Positions 1 through 6,492 of a stretch of 14,678 nt of DNA are shown piece by piece. Both the position numbers and the translations under genes were made by a program. The number at the start of each line of letters is the position of its first letter. Positions within the stretch are counted from its first letter, which is position 1. Source of the DNA: JBBRHF01 sp038223055 (GTDB taxonomy: Bacteria > Actinomycetota > Actinomycetes > JACCUZ01); assembly GCA_038223055.1 (NCBI GenBank), contig JBBRHF010000108.1:1-14678 (forward strand). Direction: 5' to 3'. The notes under the pieces were generated by a model, which saw nothing but the letters and a program-made list of their open reading frames with translations, made no database searches and was not told the origin of the DNA.

Positions 1-239
1 ACCGCCCGCGGGCCCGACCGGAACCACACAGTGGAAAAGCTGGCGCAGGCCAGCAACATCACCACGCCCCCAACGCGGCCCACACATTCTCGCAACAAAC
101 AAGATCAACAGGAGATCGGTCCACGGATTCAGGCTAAGGTCCCCGTTGACAGGCGTGTTGACGAGTCACGGCACCATCGAGGGATGACCGGCCGACATCC
201 CTCCTGCGGATCATCAACCGGAGCGCCGGCGAGGACGCT
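1..239. other. Upstream region of the CNNM gene pair, no gene seen
   Basis: No convincing coding sequence is seen before the GTG at 240. The stretch holds a small hairpin (GCTGGC at 39-44 pairing with GCCAGC at 49-54, four-base loop), a TTGACA hexamer at 146-151 and a TTGACG at 158-163. These could be -35 elements, but neither has a good -10 box at the usual distance, so no promoter is called. A stronger inverted repeat at 179-203 is listed separately. Confidence 0.4.
179..203. promoter_or_regulatory. 8-bp inverted repeat in the leader of the CNNM operon
   Basis: GAGGGATG at 179-186 and CATCCCTC at 196-203 form a perfect 8-bp stem around a 9-base loop. The repeat ends 27 bases before the GAGGAC ribosome-binding site at 231-236. 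It could be an operator, an attenuator stem or the terminator of an upstream gene; there is no T-run after it on the + strand. The pairing is seen directly, the role is inference. Confidence 0.35.
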
Positions 240-1634
240 GTGACCGGGGCGTGGGTGCTGCTCGGGGTCGCGCTGCTGCTGATCGTGGGGAACGCGGTGT
301 TCGTGGCCGCCGAGACGGCGCTGGTCACCGTTGATCGGGGCGCGGTGCAGGCTGGTGCCGCGGCGGGTGGGCGGCGGCTCGCCCGGGTCGAGCGCGCATT
401 GCATCACCTGTCGACCTACCTGTCCGGCGCGCAATTGGGCATCACCCTCACGAGCCTGGCCATCGGCCTGGTGAGCGAACCGTCGGCTGCGGCGCTGCTG
501 CGCGGGCCTCTCGAACGGGTTGGCCTGGATGCCGAAGCTGCCGAGACGGTGGCGATCGTTGCGGCGCTACTCGCAGCTACCGTCGTACAGATGGTGTTCG
601 GGGAGCTGGTGCCGAAGAACATCGCGCTGGCACGCCCGGTGTCCACCTCGGTGGTTGCCGTGCCGGTCGTGGTCGCGTTCACCCGGGTGAGCCGGTTGGT
701 GGTCATGGTGCTCAACGGGGCAGCGAACCGGTTGCTCGGCGTGGTCGGGGTCACGCCCGTGGAGGAGTTGCGGTCGGCGCGGACCGCGGACGAGCTGGCG
801 TTCGTGGTGCGCCGTGCCGGCTCCCGGGGAAGTCTGCCGACGGCGACGGCGAGGCTGTTGGAACGCTCGCTGAGTTTCGGGCACAAGAGGGCATCCGACG
901 TGATGACGCCGCGGTTCCGGATGCGGACCTGCCCCGCGGACGCGCCCGTCGCGACAGTGACTGCCGCGACCCGGGAGCTGGGTCACTCCCGCCTGGTGGT
1001 GATCGGGGACAACATCGATGACATCCGTGGCATCGTGCACGTCAAGCAGGCGATCGCGGTGCCATTCGAGCACCGCGGCACCGTCGCTGTCCGCGAGGTG
1101 ATGGCCCCTCCCGTCCTCGTCCCCGCCACGATGTTGTTGGACCCGCTGCTGGACCGCCTTCAGGAACGTGGTCTGCAGCTCGCGGTGGTCGTCGATGAAT
1201 ATGGCGGCACGGCTGGCCTGGTCACCTTTGAGGACCTCGTGGAGGAGCTCGTCGGGGATGTGTTCGACGAGCACGACCGGATCGCGCCCGGCGTGCGCCG
1301 TGACCGCGACGGCACGTGGGCGGTGTCCGGTCTGCTGCGCCCGGACGAGGTCCGCGACGCGACTGGGCTCGACCTGCCCGACGGGGACGACTACGACACG
1401 CTTGGCGGGCTGGTCGTGGCGAGCCTGCACCGGCTGCCCGAGGTTGGCGACGAAGTGGGCTTGGCAGGCGTCATTCTGACCGTGGAGCGCCTGGCCGGGC
1501 GCCGGGTGGACCGCGTCCGGCTCACCCCCGCTTCCGGCTCTGACGAGGCGCAGGCAGGAGAGCGCGGAGGCTGGCCCTCGCGGCCGCGCGGTGGAGTCAC
1601 AAGTTCGGGTGACGGGCCGGGCATGTCGCGATGA
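240..1634 (+). CDS. CNNM/CorC-HlyC family membrane protein with CBS pair (full length)
   Basis: A 464-residue protein of the hemolysin C/CorC/CNNM family, inner-membrane proteins linked to Mg2+ or other divalent cation efflux and homeostasis. The N-terminal DUF21/CNNM membrane domain spans about residues 1-175, with hydrophobic segments near 5-25, 60-80, 102-120 and 135-160 and the conserved GELVPKN motif at 121-127. A CBS pair covers about 215-340, including VVVDEYGGTAG near 317-326 and the FEDLVEELVGDVFDE signature after it. A CorC_HlyC C-terminal domain follows at about 355-430, then a polar tail. The GTG start at 240 is chosen because GAGGAC lies just upstream at 231-236. The stop overlaps the next ATG (ATGA, 1631-1634), so the two genes are translationally coupled. 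The family call is firm; the transported ion is not shown by the sequence. Confidence 0.93.
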   Translation: MTGAWVLLGVALLLIVGNAVFVAAETALVTVDRGAVQAGAAAGGRRLARVERALHHLSTYLSGAQLGITLTSLAIGLVSEPSAAALLRGPLERVGLDAEAAETVAIVAALLAATVVQMVFGELVPKNIALARPVSTSVVAVPVVVAFTRVSRLVVMVLNGAANRLLGVVGVTPVEELRSARTADELAFVVRRAGSRGSLPTATARLLERSLSFGHKRASDVMTPRFRMRTCPADAPVATVTAATRELGHSRLVVIGDNIDDIRGIVHVKQAIAVPFEHRGTVAVREVMAPPVLVPATMLLDPLLDRLQERGLQLAVVVDEYGGTAGLVTFEDLVEELVGDVFDEHDRIAPGVRRDRDGTWAVSGLLRPDEVRDATGLDLPDGDDYDTLGGLVVASLHRLPEVGDEVGLAGVILTVERLAGRRVDRVRLTPASGSDEAQAGERGGWPSRPRGGVTSSGDGPGMSR

Positions 1635-2692
1635 CCATTGCACTGCTGGTGCTTGCGGTGGTCCTCATCGCCGGCAACGGGTTCTTTGTCGGTGCGGAGT
1701 TCGCGGTGCTGGCCGCTCGCGCGTCCCGGTTGGAGCCCTTGGCGTTGACCTCGAGGCGAGCTCGAACGGCAGTGCGGGCGACCCGCGACCTGCCGCTGAT
1801 GATCTCCGGCTGCCAGTTCGGCATCACGTTGTGCTCACTCGGGCTGGGGGCCTTGGGTGAGCCCGCGGTTGCCCGGCTGCTGACCGGTCCGCTGGCTGCG
1901 GCCGGCCTGCCTCACGGTGCGCTGCACCCGGTGGCGCTGACCGTGGCGCTGACCGTGGTCGCGAGCTTGCACATGTTGCTCGGGGAGATGGTCCCGAAGA
2001 ACCTGGCGCTGGCCGGCCCGGAGCGGGCCGCCGTCCTGCTGGCACCGCCGCTGGTTGGCTTCGTGCGGGTGTTCCGTCCACTGCTGGTCATGCTGACCGC
2101 GACGGCGACCGGAGTCCTGCGCCTGATGCGTATCGCCGCGGTCACCGAGGTCGGGGACGCTCCCAACCGGGAAGCGGTCGCGTCCCTCATCCTGGCCTCA
2201 CGGGAAGAGGGACTCCTCGGAGGCGACCAGCACCAGCTGCTCACCGGGGCACTCACCTTCGACGAGGCCACCGCAAGATCCGTCCTGCTCCCCCGTGAGG
2301 CACTGATCACCGTCGACCCGGGCGCGACCCCCGCTCAGCTGGAAGAGCTCGTCGCGCATACCGGGTTTTCGCGGTTCCCGGTGGCAGGCCCGGGCCAGGA
2401 GGCCGGGCAGGACCCGCCGCTGCTGGGGTACGTGCATGTTGCCGACGTTCTCGAGGACGACCCTGACGTGAGGAACACACCCTTGGACGGCCGGTGGGTG
2501 CGACCGCTAGCCAGCGTGACCACCTTCGACCGCCTGCACGTGGTCCTCGCCACACTGCAAAGGACCGGCGCTCACCTCGGCCGGGTCGTGGACGAGGCCG
2601 GCATCACGGTGGGCGTGATCGCGCTCGAGGACGTTCTGGAGGAGCTCGTCGGGGAGGTCCGTGACGCCACCCGACGCCCCCCCACCACGTGA
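1631..2692 (+). CDS. CNNM/DUF21 and CBS-domain protein, short paralogue
   Basis: A 353-residue paralogue of the preceding gene. The DUF21/CNNM membrane domain occupies about residues 1-170, with GFFVGAEFAVLAAR near the N-terminus, a QFGIT motif at 62-66 and GEMVPKN at 118-124. A CBS pair follows (about 215-349), ending in VVDEAGITVGVIALEDVLEELVGEV. It stops there: the CorC_HlyC C-terminal domain of the first protein is absent, as is common for the second member of such actinobacterial pairs. The start overlaps the upstream stop by four bases and has no good ribosome-binding site of its own, so coupling is expected. A membrane heterodimer with the first protein is plausible inference, because CNNM proteins dimerise through their membrane and CBS domains. 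Confidence 0.92.
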   Translation: MTIALLVLAVVLIAGNGFFVGAEFAVLAARASRLEPLALTSRRARTAVRATRDLPLMISGCQFGITLCSLGLGALGEPAVARLLTGPLAAAGLPHGALHPVALTVALTVVASLHMLLGEMVPKNLALAGPERAAVLLAPPLVGFVRVFRPLLVMLTATATGVLRLMRIAAVTEVGDAPNREAVASLILASREEGLLGGDQHQLLTGALTFDEATARSVLLPREALITVDPGATPAQLEELVAHTGFSRFPVAGPGQEAGQDPPLLGYVHVADVLEDDPDVRNTPLDGRWVRPLASVTTFDRLHVVLATLQRTGAHLGRVVDEAGITVGVIALEDVLEELVGEVRDATRRPPTT

Positions 2693-2820
2693 GGCCCCCC
2701 GGCCATGGTGATGGCGAGCCAAGGGTCGCGTGTGCGGCATCTTCGGTGATCTCGGCCGCGTCAGTGCCGCTCCGGGGGGGGTGTCGCTGCTGGGGTGTCG
2801 CTGCTGGGGTGTCGCTCCGC
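2693..2820. other. Convergent intergenic region with a 14-bp tandem repeat
   Basis: This gap separates the 3' ends of the CNNM pair (+) and nhaA (-). A short stem (GCCAT at 2702-2706, ATGGC at 2711-2715) sits just after the CNNM stop and could belong to a weak terminator. Eight consecutive G residues occur at 2774-2781. From 2781 a 14-base unit, GTGTCGCTGCTGGG, is repeated at 2781-2794 and 2795-2808, with a partial third copy at 2809-2816, four bases before the nhaA stop codon. Confidence 0.6.
2781..2816. repeat. 14-bp tandem repeat, about 2.6 copies
   Basis: Two exact copies of GTGTCGCTGCTGGG and an 8-base partial copy lie head to tail directly downstream of the nhaA stop codon. The copies are identical, which suggests recent slippage and a locus that could vary in copy number between strains. 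No function is evident. Confidence 0.85.
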
Positions 2821-4206
2821 TCACTGAGGTTGCTGGCCAAGTGGCTTTTCGTCGTAGATGTCGGGGGTGCCGTCCTGGTCCGTGTCGCGGGCTTCGTCCT
2901 CGCACATGAGCCGGTAGGTGCGGTTACGCGCGCGGAGCACCACGGCCGCCATCAAGGCGGCGAGGATCGACCCGGTCAGGACACCGACCTTGACATGCTC
3001 GTCGCGCTGGCTACCCGCCCCGAATGCGAGCTCACCGATCAGCAGCGAGACGGTGAACCCGATCCCGGCCAACAGCGACAGGCCCAGCACGTCGACCCAG
3101 CGCAGGCGAGGGTCGAGGGTGGCGCGAGTGAAGCGGGCTACCAAGTAGGTGGCGCCGAGGATCCCGATCATCTTGCCGGCGACGAGGCCGACGACTATGC
3201 CCAGGGCGACCCGGTCGGTCACGGATTCCACGAACCCGGAGAGACCGCCGATGGTGACGCCGGCGGCGAAGAACGCGAAGACGGGCACCGCGATCGCTGA
3301 GGAGATGGGCCGGATCCGGTGCTCGAAGTGTTCAGCTAGCCCCGGACCTGCCTCCGGGCCGCCGGCCGCTCGGCTGCGCAGGACCGGCACGGCGAACCCG
3401 AGGAGGACCCCAGCCACCGTGGCATGCACCCCTGAGGCATGCACCAACGCCCACGTCAACCCGGCCAACGGTAGCAACAGCCACCAAAATCGGACCCGGC
3501 GCTGGACCAGCACACCGAACACCGCCAACGGGATCATGGCCGCGAGCAGGTACAGCGGGTTCAGCTCCCGGGTGTAGAAGACAGCGATGATCGTGATCGC
3601 GAACAAGTCATCAACCACGGCCAGGGTCAGCAAGAACGTGCGAAGTGCGGCCGGCAGGTGAGTACTAATCACCGCGAGCACCGCGAGGGCGAAGGCGATA
3701 TCGGTCGCTGTCGGGATGGCCCAGCCCTGCAGCGCGCCGCCACCGGTGTTCACGTTGAGGACTACGAAAAAGATCGCGGGCACAGCCATCCCCCCGATGG
3801 CGGCTACGACAGGCAGCGCTGCCTTGCGGGGATCACGCAGGTCCCCGGCGACGAACTCGCGCTTCAGCTCCAGTCCGGCCACGAAGAAGAAGATCGCGAG
3901 CAACCCATCGGCGGCCCACTGACCCGCAGTCAGGTCCAGGTGCAGGAAGGCCGGCCCGAAGGCGAAGTCGCGCACCGCGACATACGAGGAGCTCCACGGA
4001 GAGTTCGCCCACCCCAGCGCGAGCACGGTGGCCACCAACAGCAGCGCGCCGCCGACCGTTTCGCGGCGCAGCACCGCAGCAATCCGCGAGACCTCCGGCC
4101 AGCTGCCATTTCCGAACAGGGAACGGGGCGGCGGCATTGGCGGCGCAGGTGCTGCCGGGGGAGGTAGCGGCGGGCGGGATGCTTCAGGGCTAGACGATTC
4201 GGACAC
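2821..4206 (-). CDS. nhaA: Na+/H+ antiporter NhaA with extended tails
   Basis: A 461-residue NhaA-family antiporter that exchanges internal Na+ (or Li+) for external H+ across the inner membrane. The hallmark residues are present: TATDIAFAL with Asp169 (equivalent to E. coli Asp133), the paired LAVVDDLFA aspartates 199-200 (Asp163/164) and Lys345 in VAGKMIG (Lys300). The helix-rich core runs from about residue 50 to 425 and ends in the typical GIGFTVSLLIGELAFG segment. The GTG start at 4204-4206 is supported by GAAGGA seven bases upstream (4211-4216). Compared with the 388-residue E. coli protein it has a Pro-rich N-terminal extension (about 11-27) and a 30-residue hydrophilic C-terminal tail. 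That tail contains DTDQDGTPD (441-449), which matches a Ca2+-binding DxDxDGxxD loop. It stands alone on its strand, so single-gene transcription is likely. Confidence 0.95.
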   Translation of the reverse strand: MSESSSPEASRPPLPPPAAPAPPMPPPRSLFGNGSWPEVSRIAAVLRRETVGGALLLVATVLALGWANSPWSSSYVAVRDFAFGPAFLHLDLTAGQWAADGLLAIFFFVAGLELKREFVAGDLRDPRKAALPVVAAIGGMAVPAIFFVVLNVNTGGGALQGWAIPTATDIAFALAVLAVISTHLPAALRTFLLTLAVVDDLFAITIIAVFYTRELNPLYLLAAMIPLAVFGVLVQRRVRFWWLLLPLAGLTWALVHASGVHATVAGVLLGFAVPVLRSRAAGGPEAGPGLAEHFEHRIRPISSAIAVPVFAFFAAGVTIGGLSGFVESVTDRVALGIVVGLVAGKMIGILGATYLVARFTRATLDPRLRWVDVLGLSLLAGIGFTVSLLIGELAFGAGSQRDEHVKVGVLTGSILAALMAAVVLRARNRTYRLMCEDEARDTDQDGTPDIYDEKPLGQQPQ

Positions 4207-4210
4207 GGGC

Positions 4211-4216
4211 TTCCTT
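4211..4216 (-). promoter_or_regulatory. Ribosome-binding site of nhaA
   Basis: GAAGGA on the minus strand lies four bases before the GTG start of nhaA and supports that start codon over any internal one. Confidence 0.6.
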
Positions 4217-4229
4217 CGGGGTCGGTTGA

Positions 4230-4421
4230 ATTGCCGCCGACCAGACTTCCCGGCACACCTTGGACACCCATCCTATAGATGGCCGCAAGCAGGGCGAGGA
4301 CTCCGGCGGTGCGTTCGACGTGCCGGGTCGCATCTCGACCCAAGTCGTCGATACCCCAGCCGGGTGGCGGATCAGCGCCATGGCCTGGGACGACGAACGA
4401 CCAGGTCTGTCCGTGGCCTAG
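4230..4421 (+). pseudogene. Start-less fragment resembling the C-terminus of an NTF2/SnoaL-like protein
   Basis: The + strand frame from the TGA at 4227-4229 to the TAG at 4419-4421 is open for 63 codons and has no plausible upstream start. Its last part reads GRISTQVV, then TPAGWRISAMAWDDERPG, then a stop. The pattern of two strands joined by a Gly-Trp-Arg-Ile turn is how many NTF2-like/SnoaL-like small enzymes end. The match is from memory of the family, not from a search. The fragment lies divergent to nhaA and overlaps its leader. It is probably what is left of a gene whose 5' part was lost. Chance open frame is the alternative. Confidence 0.35.
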
Positions 4422-4792
4422 CTGATATGTAGGCCGGTTCGTCAAGGGGGCAGGGCGAAGCGGCGCCGGGATGGCTTCCGGGCGCCGCTTCGGTTTACCG
4501 GTCCAGAACGATGTCTTGGCGTGCGTGTCGGTACGCGACGGCGCGGTCAGACTGATATGCGCGGGTTGGCTGCCGCAGGACGGGCTGTTCGGCAGGAGCG
4601 CTTCTGCTTGTCTAGAAGTCGAGCGTGGCTCAGGGTTTCCGGTGACCCGGATGTCCCATCGCTGCTCATAGCTAGGTCGCAGGTTGCTCCTCGCGCGGCC
4701 GCCTCCTCATCGTTTCTGGTCCGGGGTTTGTGGGGGGACACGGCGCCGAGGAACGGCCTCCCCCAGGGTGCGGGGGGGGTCCGCCGCCCGGG
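4422..4792. other. Gap between gene fragment and IS110 transposase
   Basis: No convincing gene is seen here. A 66-codon + frame from 4471 lacks a ribosome-binding site and any recognisable motif. The strongest structure is the hairpin at 4456-4492, listed separately. The downstream end of the IS110 element should fall somewhere in this stretch, but IS110 elements usually lack clear terminal inverted repeats, so I cannot place it. Confidence 0.4.
4456..4492. terminator. 12-bp perfect hairpin, possible terminator
   Basis: CGAAGCGGCGCC at 4456-4467 pairs perfectly with GGCGCCGCTTCG at 4481-4492 around a 13-base loop. On the + strand it is followed by GTTTACC, with only three T residues. It could terminate transcripts from the left or, as an actinobacterial terminator without a U-tract, those coming from the transposase on the minus strand. 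It could also be a structured end of the neighbouring IS110 element. Confidence 0.5.
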
Positions 4793-5877
4793 TCAGTCGT
4801 CCATGACGGCCAGCGACCTGCACCAGCCGGCCAGCTCGCGGGCGATGGCCACGTTGGCGACCACCGGGCGTTTGCGGCGCTCGGTGAACAGCGCCCAGCG
4901 TTGGTGCAGCCGCTGGTTGCCGGGGTCCCCGCGGGCCCGGGCCGCCGGGGTGGCCAGCTCCCACCTGGCCCGCAGCGACGCGCCGGCGGTGCGGTAGCCC
5001 TTGCGGTGGTGCCAGGCGGCCTCGACCAGCAGCCGCCGGGCGTGGGTGTTCCCGGTCTTGGTGATCGCGCCCCGGGGCGGCGCCCGCCGGTGGAGGACTC
5101 GGTGGGCACCAGACCCAGGTGGGCCCCGATGCTGGCCCCGCAGAGCCGGTCCCAGTCCCCGATGCCCACCGCCAACCCGAACCCGGTCAGGGTGGAGATC
5201 CCGCGCAGGCAGCACTGCCGGCGCACCACCGGGGTGAACTCGCCCTCCGCGGCCATCACCTCGATCGCCGCGTCCAGGCGGTCCCGGCGGGCTTGGGCGC
5301 CCAGCACCGCCTCGTGTTCGGCGTCGAAGGCCTCCTGCAGACCCGCCTTGTCGAACTGCTGCTTGGGTAGCCACCCCAGGTGCACCCCGGTCCACGCTCT
5401 CCCGGCGCTGTACACGATCCCCTGGCGAAGCAGCAGGTGAGTGACCCGGTGCCGGGAGCGCATCAGGTCCCCGCGGACGTCCTCCCGGGCCCGGACCAGG
5501 TCCCGGGCGGCTTCCTGCACCACCGACGGGACGGCCACCGCCACGATCTCCTCCATCCGCAGCAGACGAGCCAGAAGCATCGCATCTCGGGCATCCGTTG
5601 TGACTCGATCTCCAGCAGGGCGGGCAATCTTCGACGGTGCCGCCACCTCGCAGCGGACCCCGGCCGCGGACAACGCCCGGGCCAGCCCGAACCCGGTCGG
5701 GCCCGCCTCATACACCGCCGCCGCCGGCCCGGGCAGCCCGCGGACCCAGCCCAGCACATGCTCATGGTCAGGCGTCAACCGCGCCCGGAACACCTCACCA
5801 GTGACGCCGTCGATCGCCGCCGCGACCACCGACCGTGCGTGCACATCCAGACCGACACTCCTACGCTCGCTGAACAC
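4793..5877 (-). pseudogene. IS110-family DEDD transposase, frameshifted
   Basis: IS110 transposases recombine DNA with an N-terminal RuvC-like DEDD domain and a C-terminal Transposase_20 domain carrying a catalytic serine. Starting at GTG 5875-5877 (GGGAGG five bases upstream), the acidic residues fall at D11 (VGLDVH), E57 (VYEAGP), D95 and D98 (TDARDA). The Transposase_20 part reads GISTLTGFGLAVGIGD, then GLVPTESSTGG with the conserved serines at 261-262. At a CCCCGGGG run (about 5071-5077) the frame is lost. The expected continuation, RGAITKTGNTHARRLLVEAAWHH, is found one frame away and ends at the TGA at 4793-4795, giving about 360 residues in total. The unshifted frame continues as Pro/Gly-rich nonsense to 4672. 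The break is a single-base loss, a sequencing error in a GC homopolymer, or much less likely a programmed -1 shift. Confidence 0.85.
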
Positions 5878-5908
5878 CGGGGCCTCCCACACACCGGGGC
5901 CTCCCACA
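5875..5908 (-). repeat. 17-bp tandem duplication over the transposase start site
   Basis: The 17 bases at 5875-5891 are repeated exactly at 5892-5908. On the minus strand each unit carries GGGAGG followed by CCCCGGTG, that is a ribosome-binding site and a GTG start. Because 17 is not a multiple of three, the upstream GTG is out of frame with the transposase; only the GTG at 5875-5877 opens the correct frame. Confidence 0.85.
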
Positions 5909-6240
5909 CATGGAGGCACTGCCGAGCGGGACCTTTGCTCGGTAACCCACGAGACTGTGCGAGCGAGGCCCCGGCCCGCAACCATCGGCGGGCACCTACA
6001 TACCGTCTAGTCCTCAGCCCGCACGGCCCAAGCCGTCGACCACGGGATCCCACAGCTACTCAGATCATCGCCGCCAGCGAGGTCGGCCTCAGCCGTCGCG
6101 GTCTGGTAAATCGCGCAAGCTACGACGGGGACGGCACTCCAGGCCGCCGATAGCCCTGGCGCGTCTATCTGGGCGGAGTGACGCGGCTCAATTCATCCAC
6201 GGCGGCGGACGGGGGCGCGCCCTGATCAACCATGAGTGAA
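5909..6240. other. Non-coding DNA upstream of the IS110 transposase, candidate bridge-RNA region
   Basis: No gene is recognised on either strand. A 6-bp hairpin, CCGAGC (5922-5927) pairing with GCTCGG (5937-5942), lies 45 bases upstream of the transposase start. In the IS110 subgroup the structured bridge RNA that pairs with target and donor DNA is encoded in the non-coding end upstream of the transposase gene, so part of this stretch is the natural place to look. Only one obvious hairpin was found by eye; the RNA itself is inference. Confidence 0.3.
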
Positions 6241-6266
6241 CGAACATTGCCGTCACTACTCGACGC
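6241..6266 (+). repeat. Left arm of a 26-bp imperfect inverted repeat
   Basis: These 26 bases match the reverse complement of 8916-8941 at 24 positions. The two mismatches are adjacent (TG at 6248-6249 against GA). The longest exact block is the 17 bases CCGTCACTACTCGACGC at 6250-6266. The arms bound the decayed conjugation genes. Confidence 0.85.
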
Positions 6267-6492
6267 CGAACTTCCGGTCACGCCGCGATCTGCGAAATCG
6301 TGTCGGACTGCCTGCGGTCACAACGTCAAGCATTCCGCACGGCCGGTCGGTCGAGCCTGATCCCGGAACGGCGGGAACGGTATCGGACGCAGGAGCACCA
6401 CTGCACCGCGGGACCGGTTGGTGAAACTGCCGGGAGCAGCTGAGCGCCCGGTCTGAGCCATGTCCGCATCGCCGTCTCTCTTCTTCTGGTGA
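6267..6492. other. No recognisable gene between left repeat arm and trbL-like fragment
   Basis: About 220 bases without a supported gene. A short + frame from 6236 (about 62 codons) crosses the repeat arm and has no recognisable motif. A 10-codon frame from ATG 6460 runs into the TGA at 6490-6492, directly before the open part of the trbL-like fragment, and could be the remains of that gene's upstream sequence. Confidence 0.4.

Larger units (their letters stand above)
4793..5945 (-). mobile_element. IS110-family insertion sequence, outer ends not determined
   Basis: The extent given covers only the transposase and the first structured part of its upstream non-coding DNA (hairpin at 5922-5942). 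IS110 elements typically have no or short terminal inverted repeats and make no clear target duplication, so the true ends cannot be read from one copy. They probably lie between about 4500 and 4790 on the left and between 5945 and 6240 on the right. The element sits between a gene fragment and a decayed conjugation region, in keeping with a site that has received mobile DNA repeatedly. Confidence 0.6.

Noticed and set aside
146..175. TTGACA hexamer as a sigma-70 promoter
   Set aside because: No acceptable -10 sequence occurs at 16-19 bases downstream.
567..1643. 358-codon minus-strand open frame
   Set aside because: It lies wholly opposite the CNNM gene, is His/Arg/Gly-rich low-complexity protein with no motif, and reflects high GC keeping the antisense frame open.
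3930..4445. 171-codon minus-strand frame overlapping the nhaA start
   Set aside because: Its second half is the nhaA coding DNA read out of frame, and nhaA itself has a good ribosome-binding site and full-length homology.
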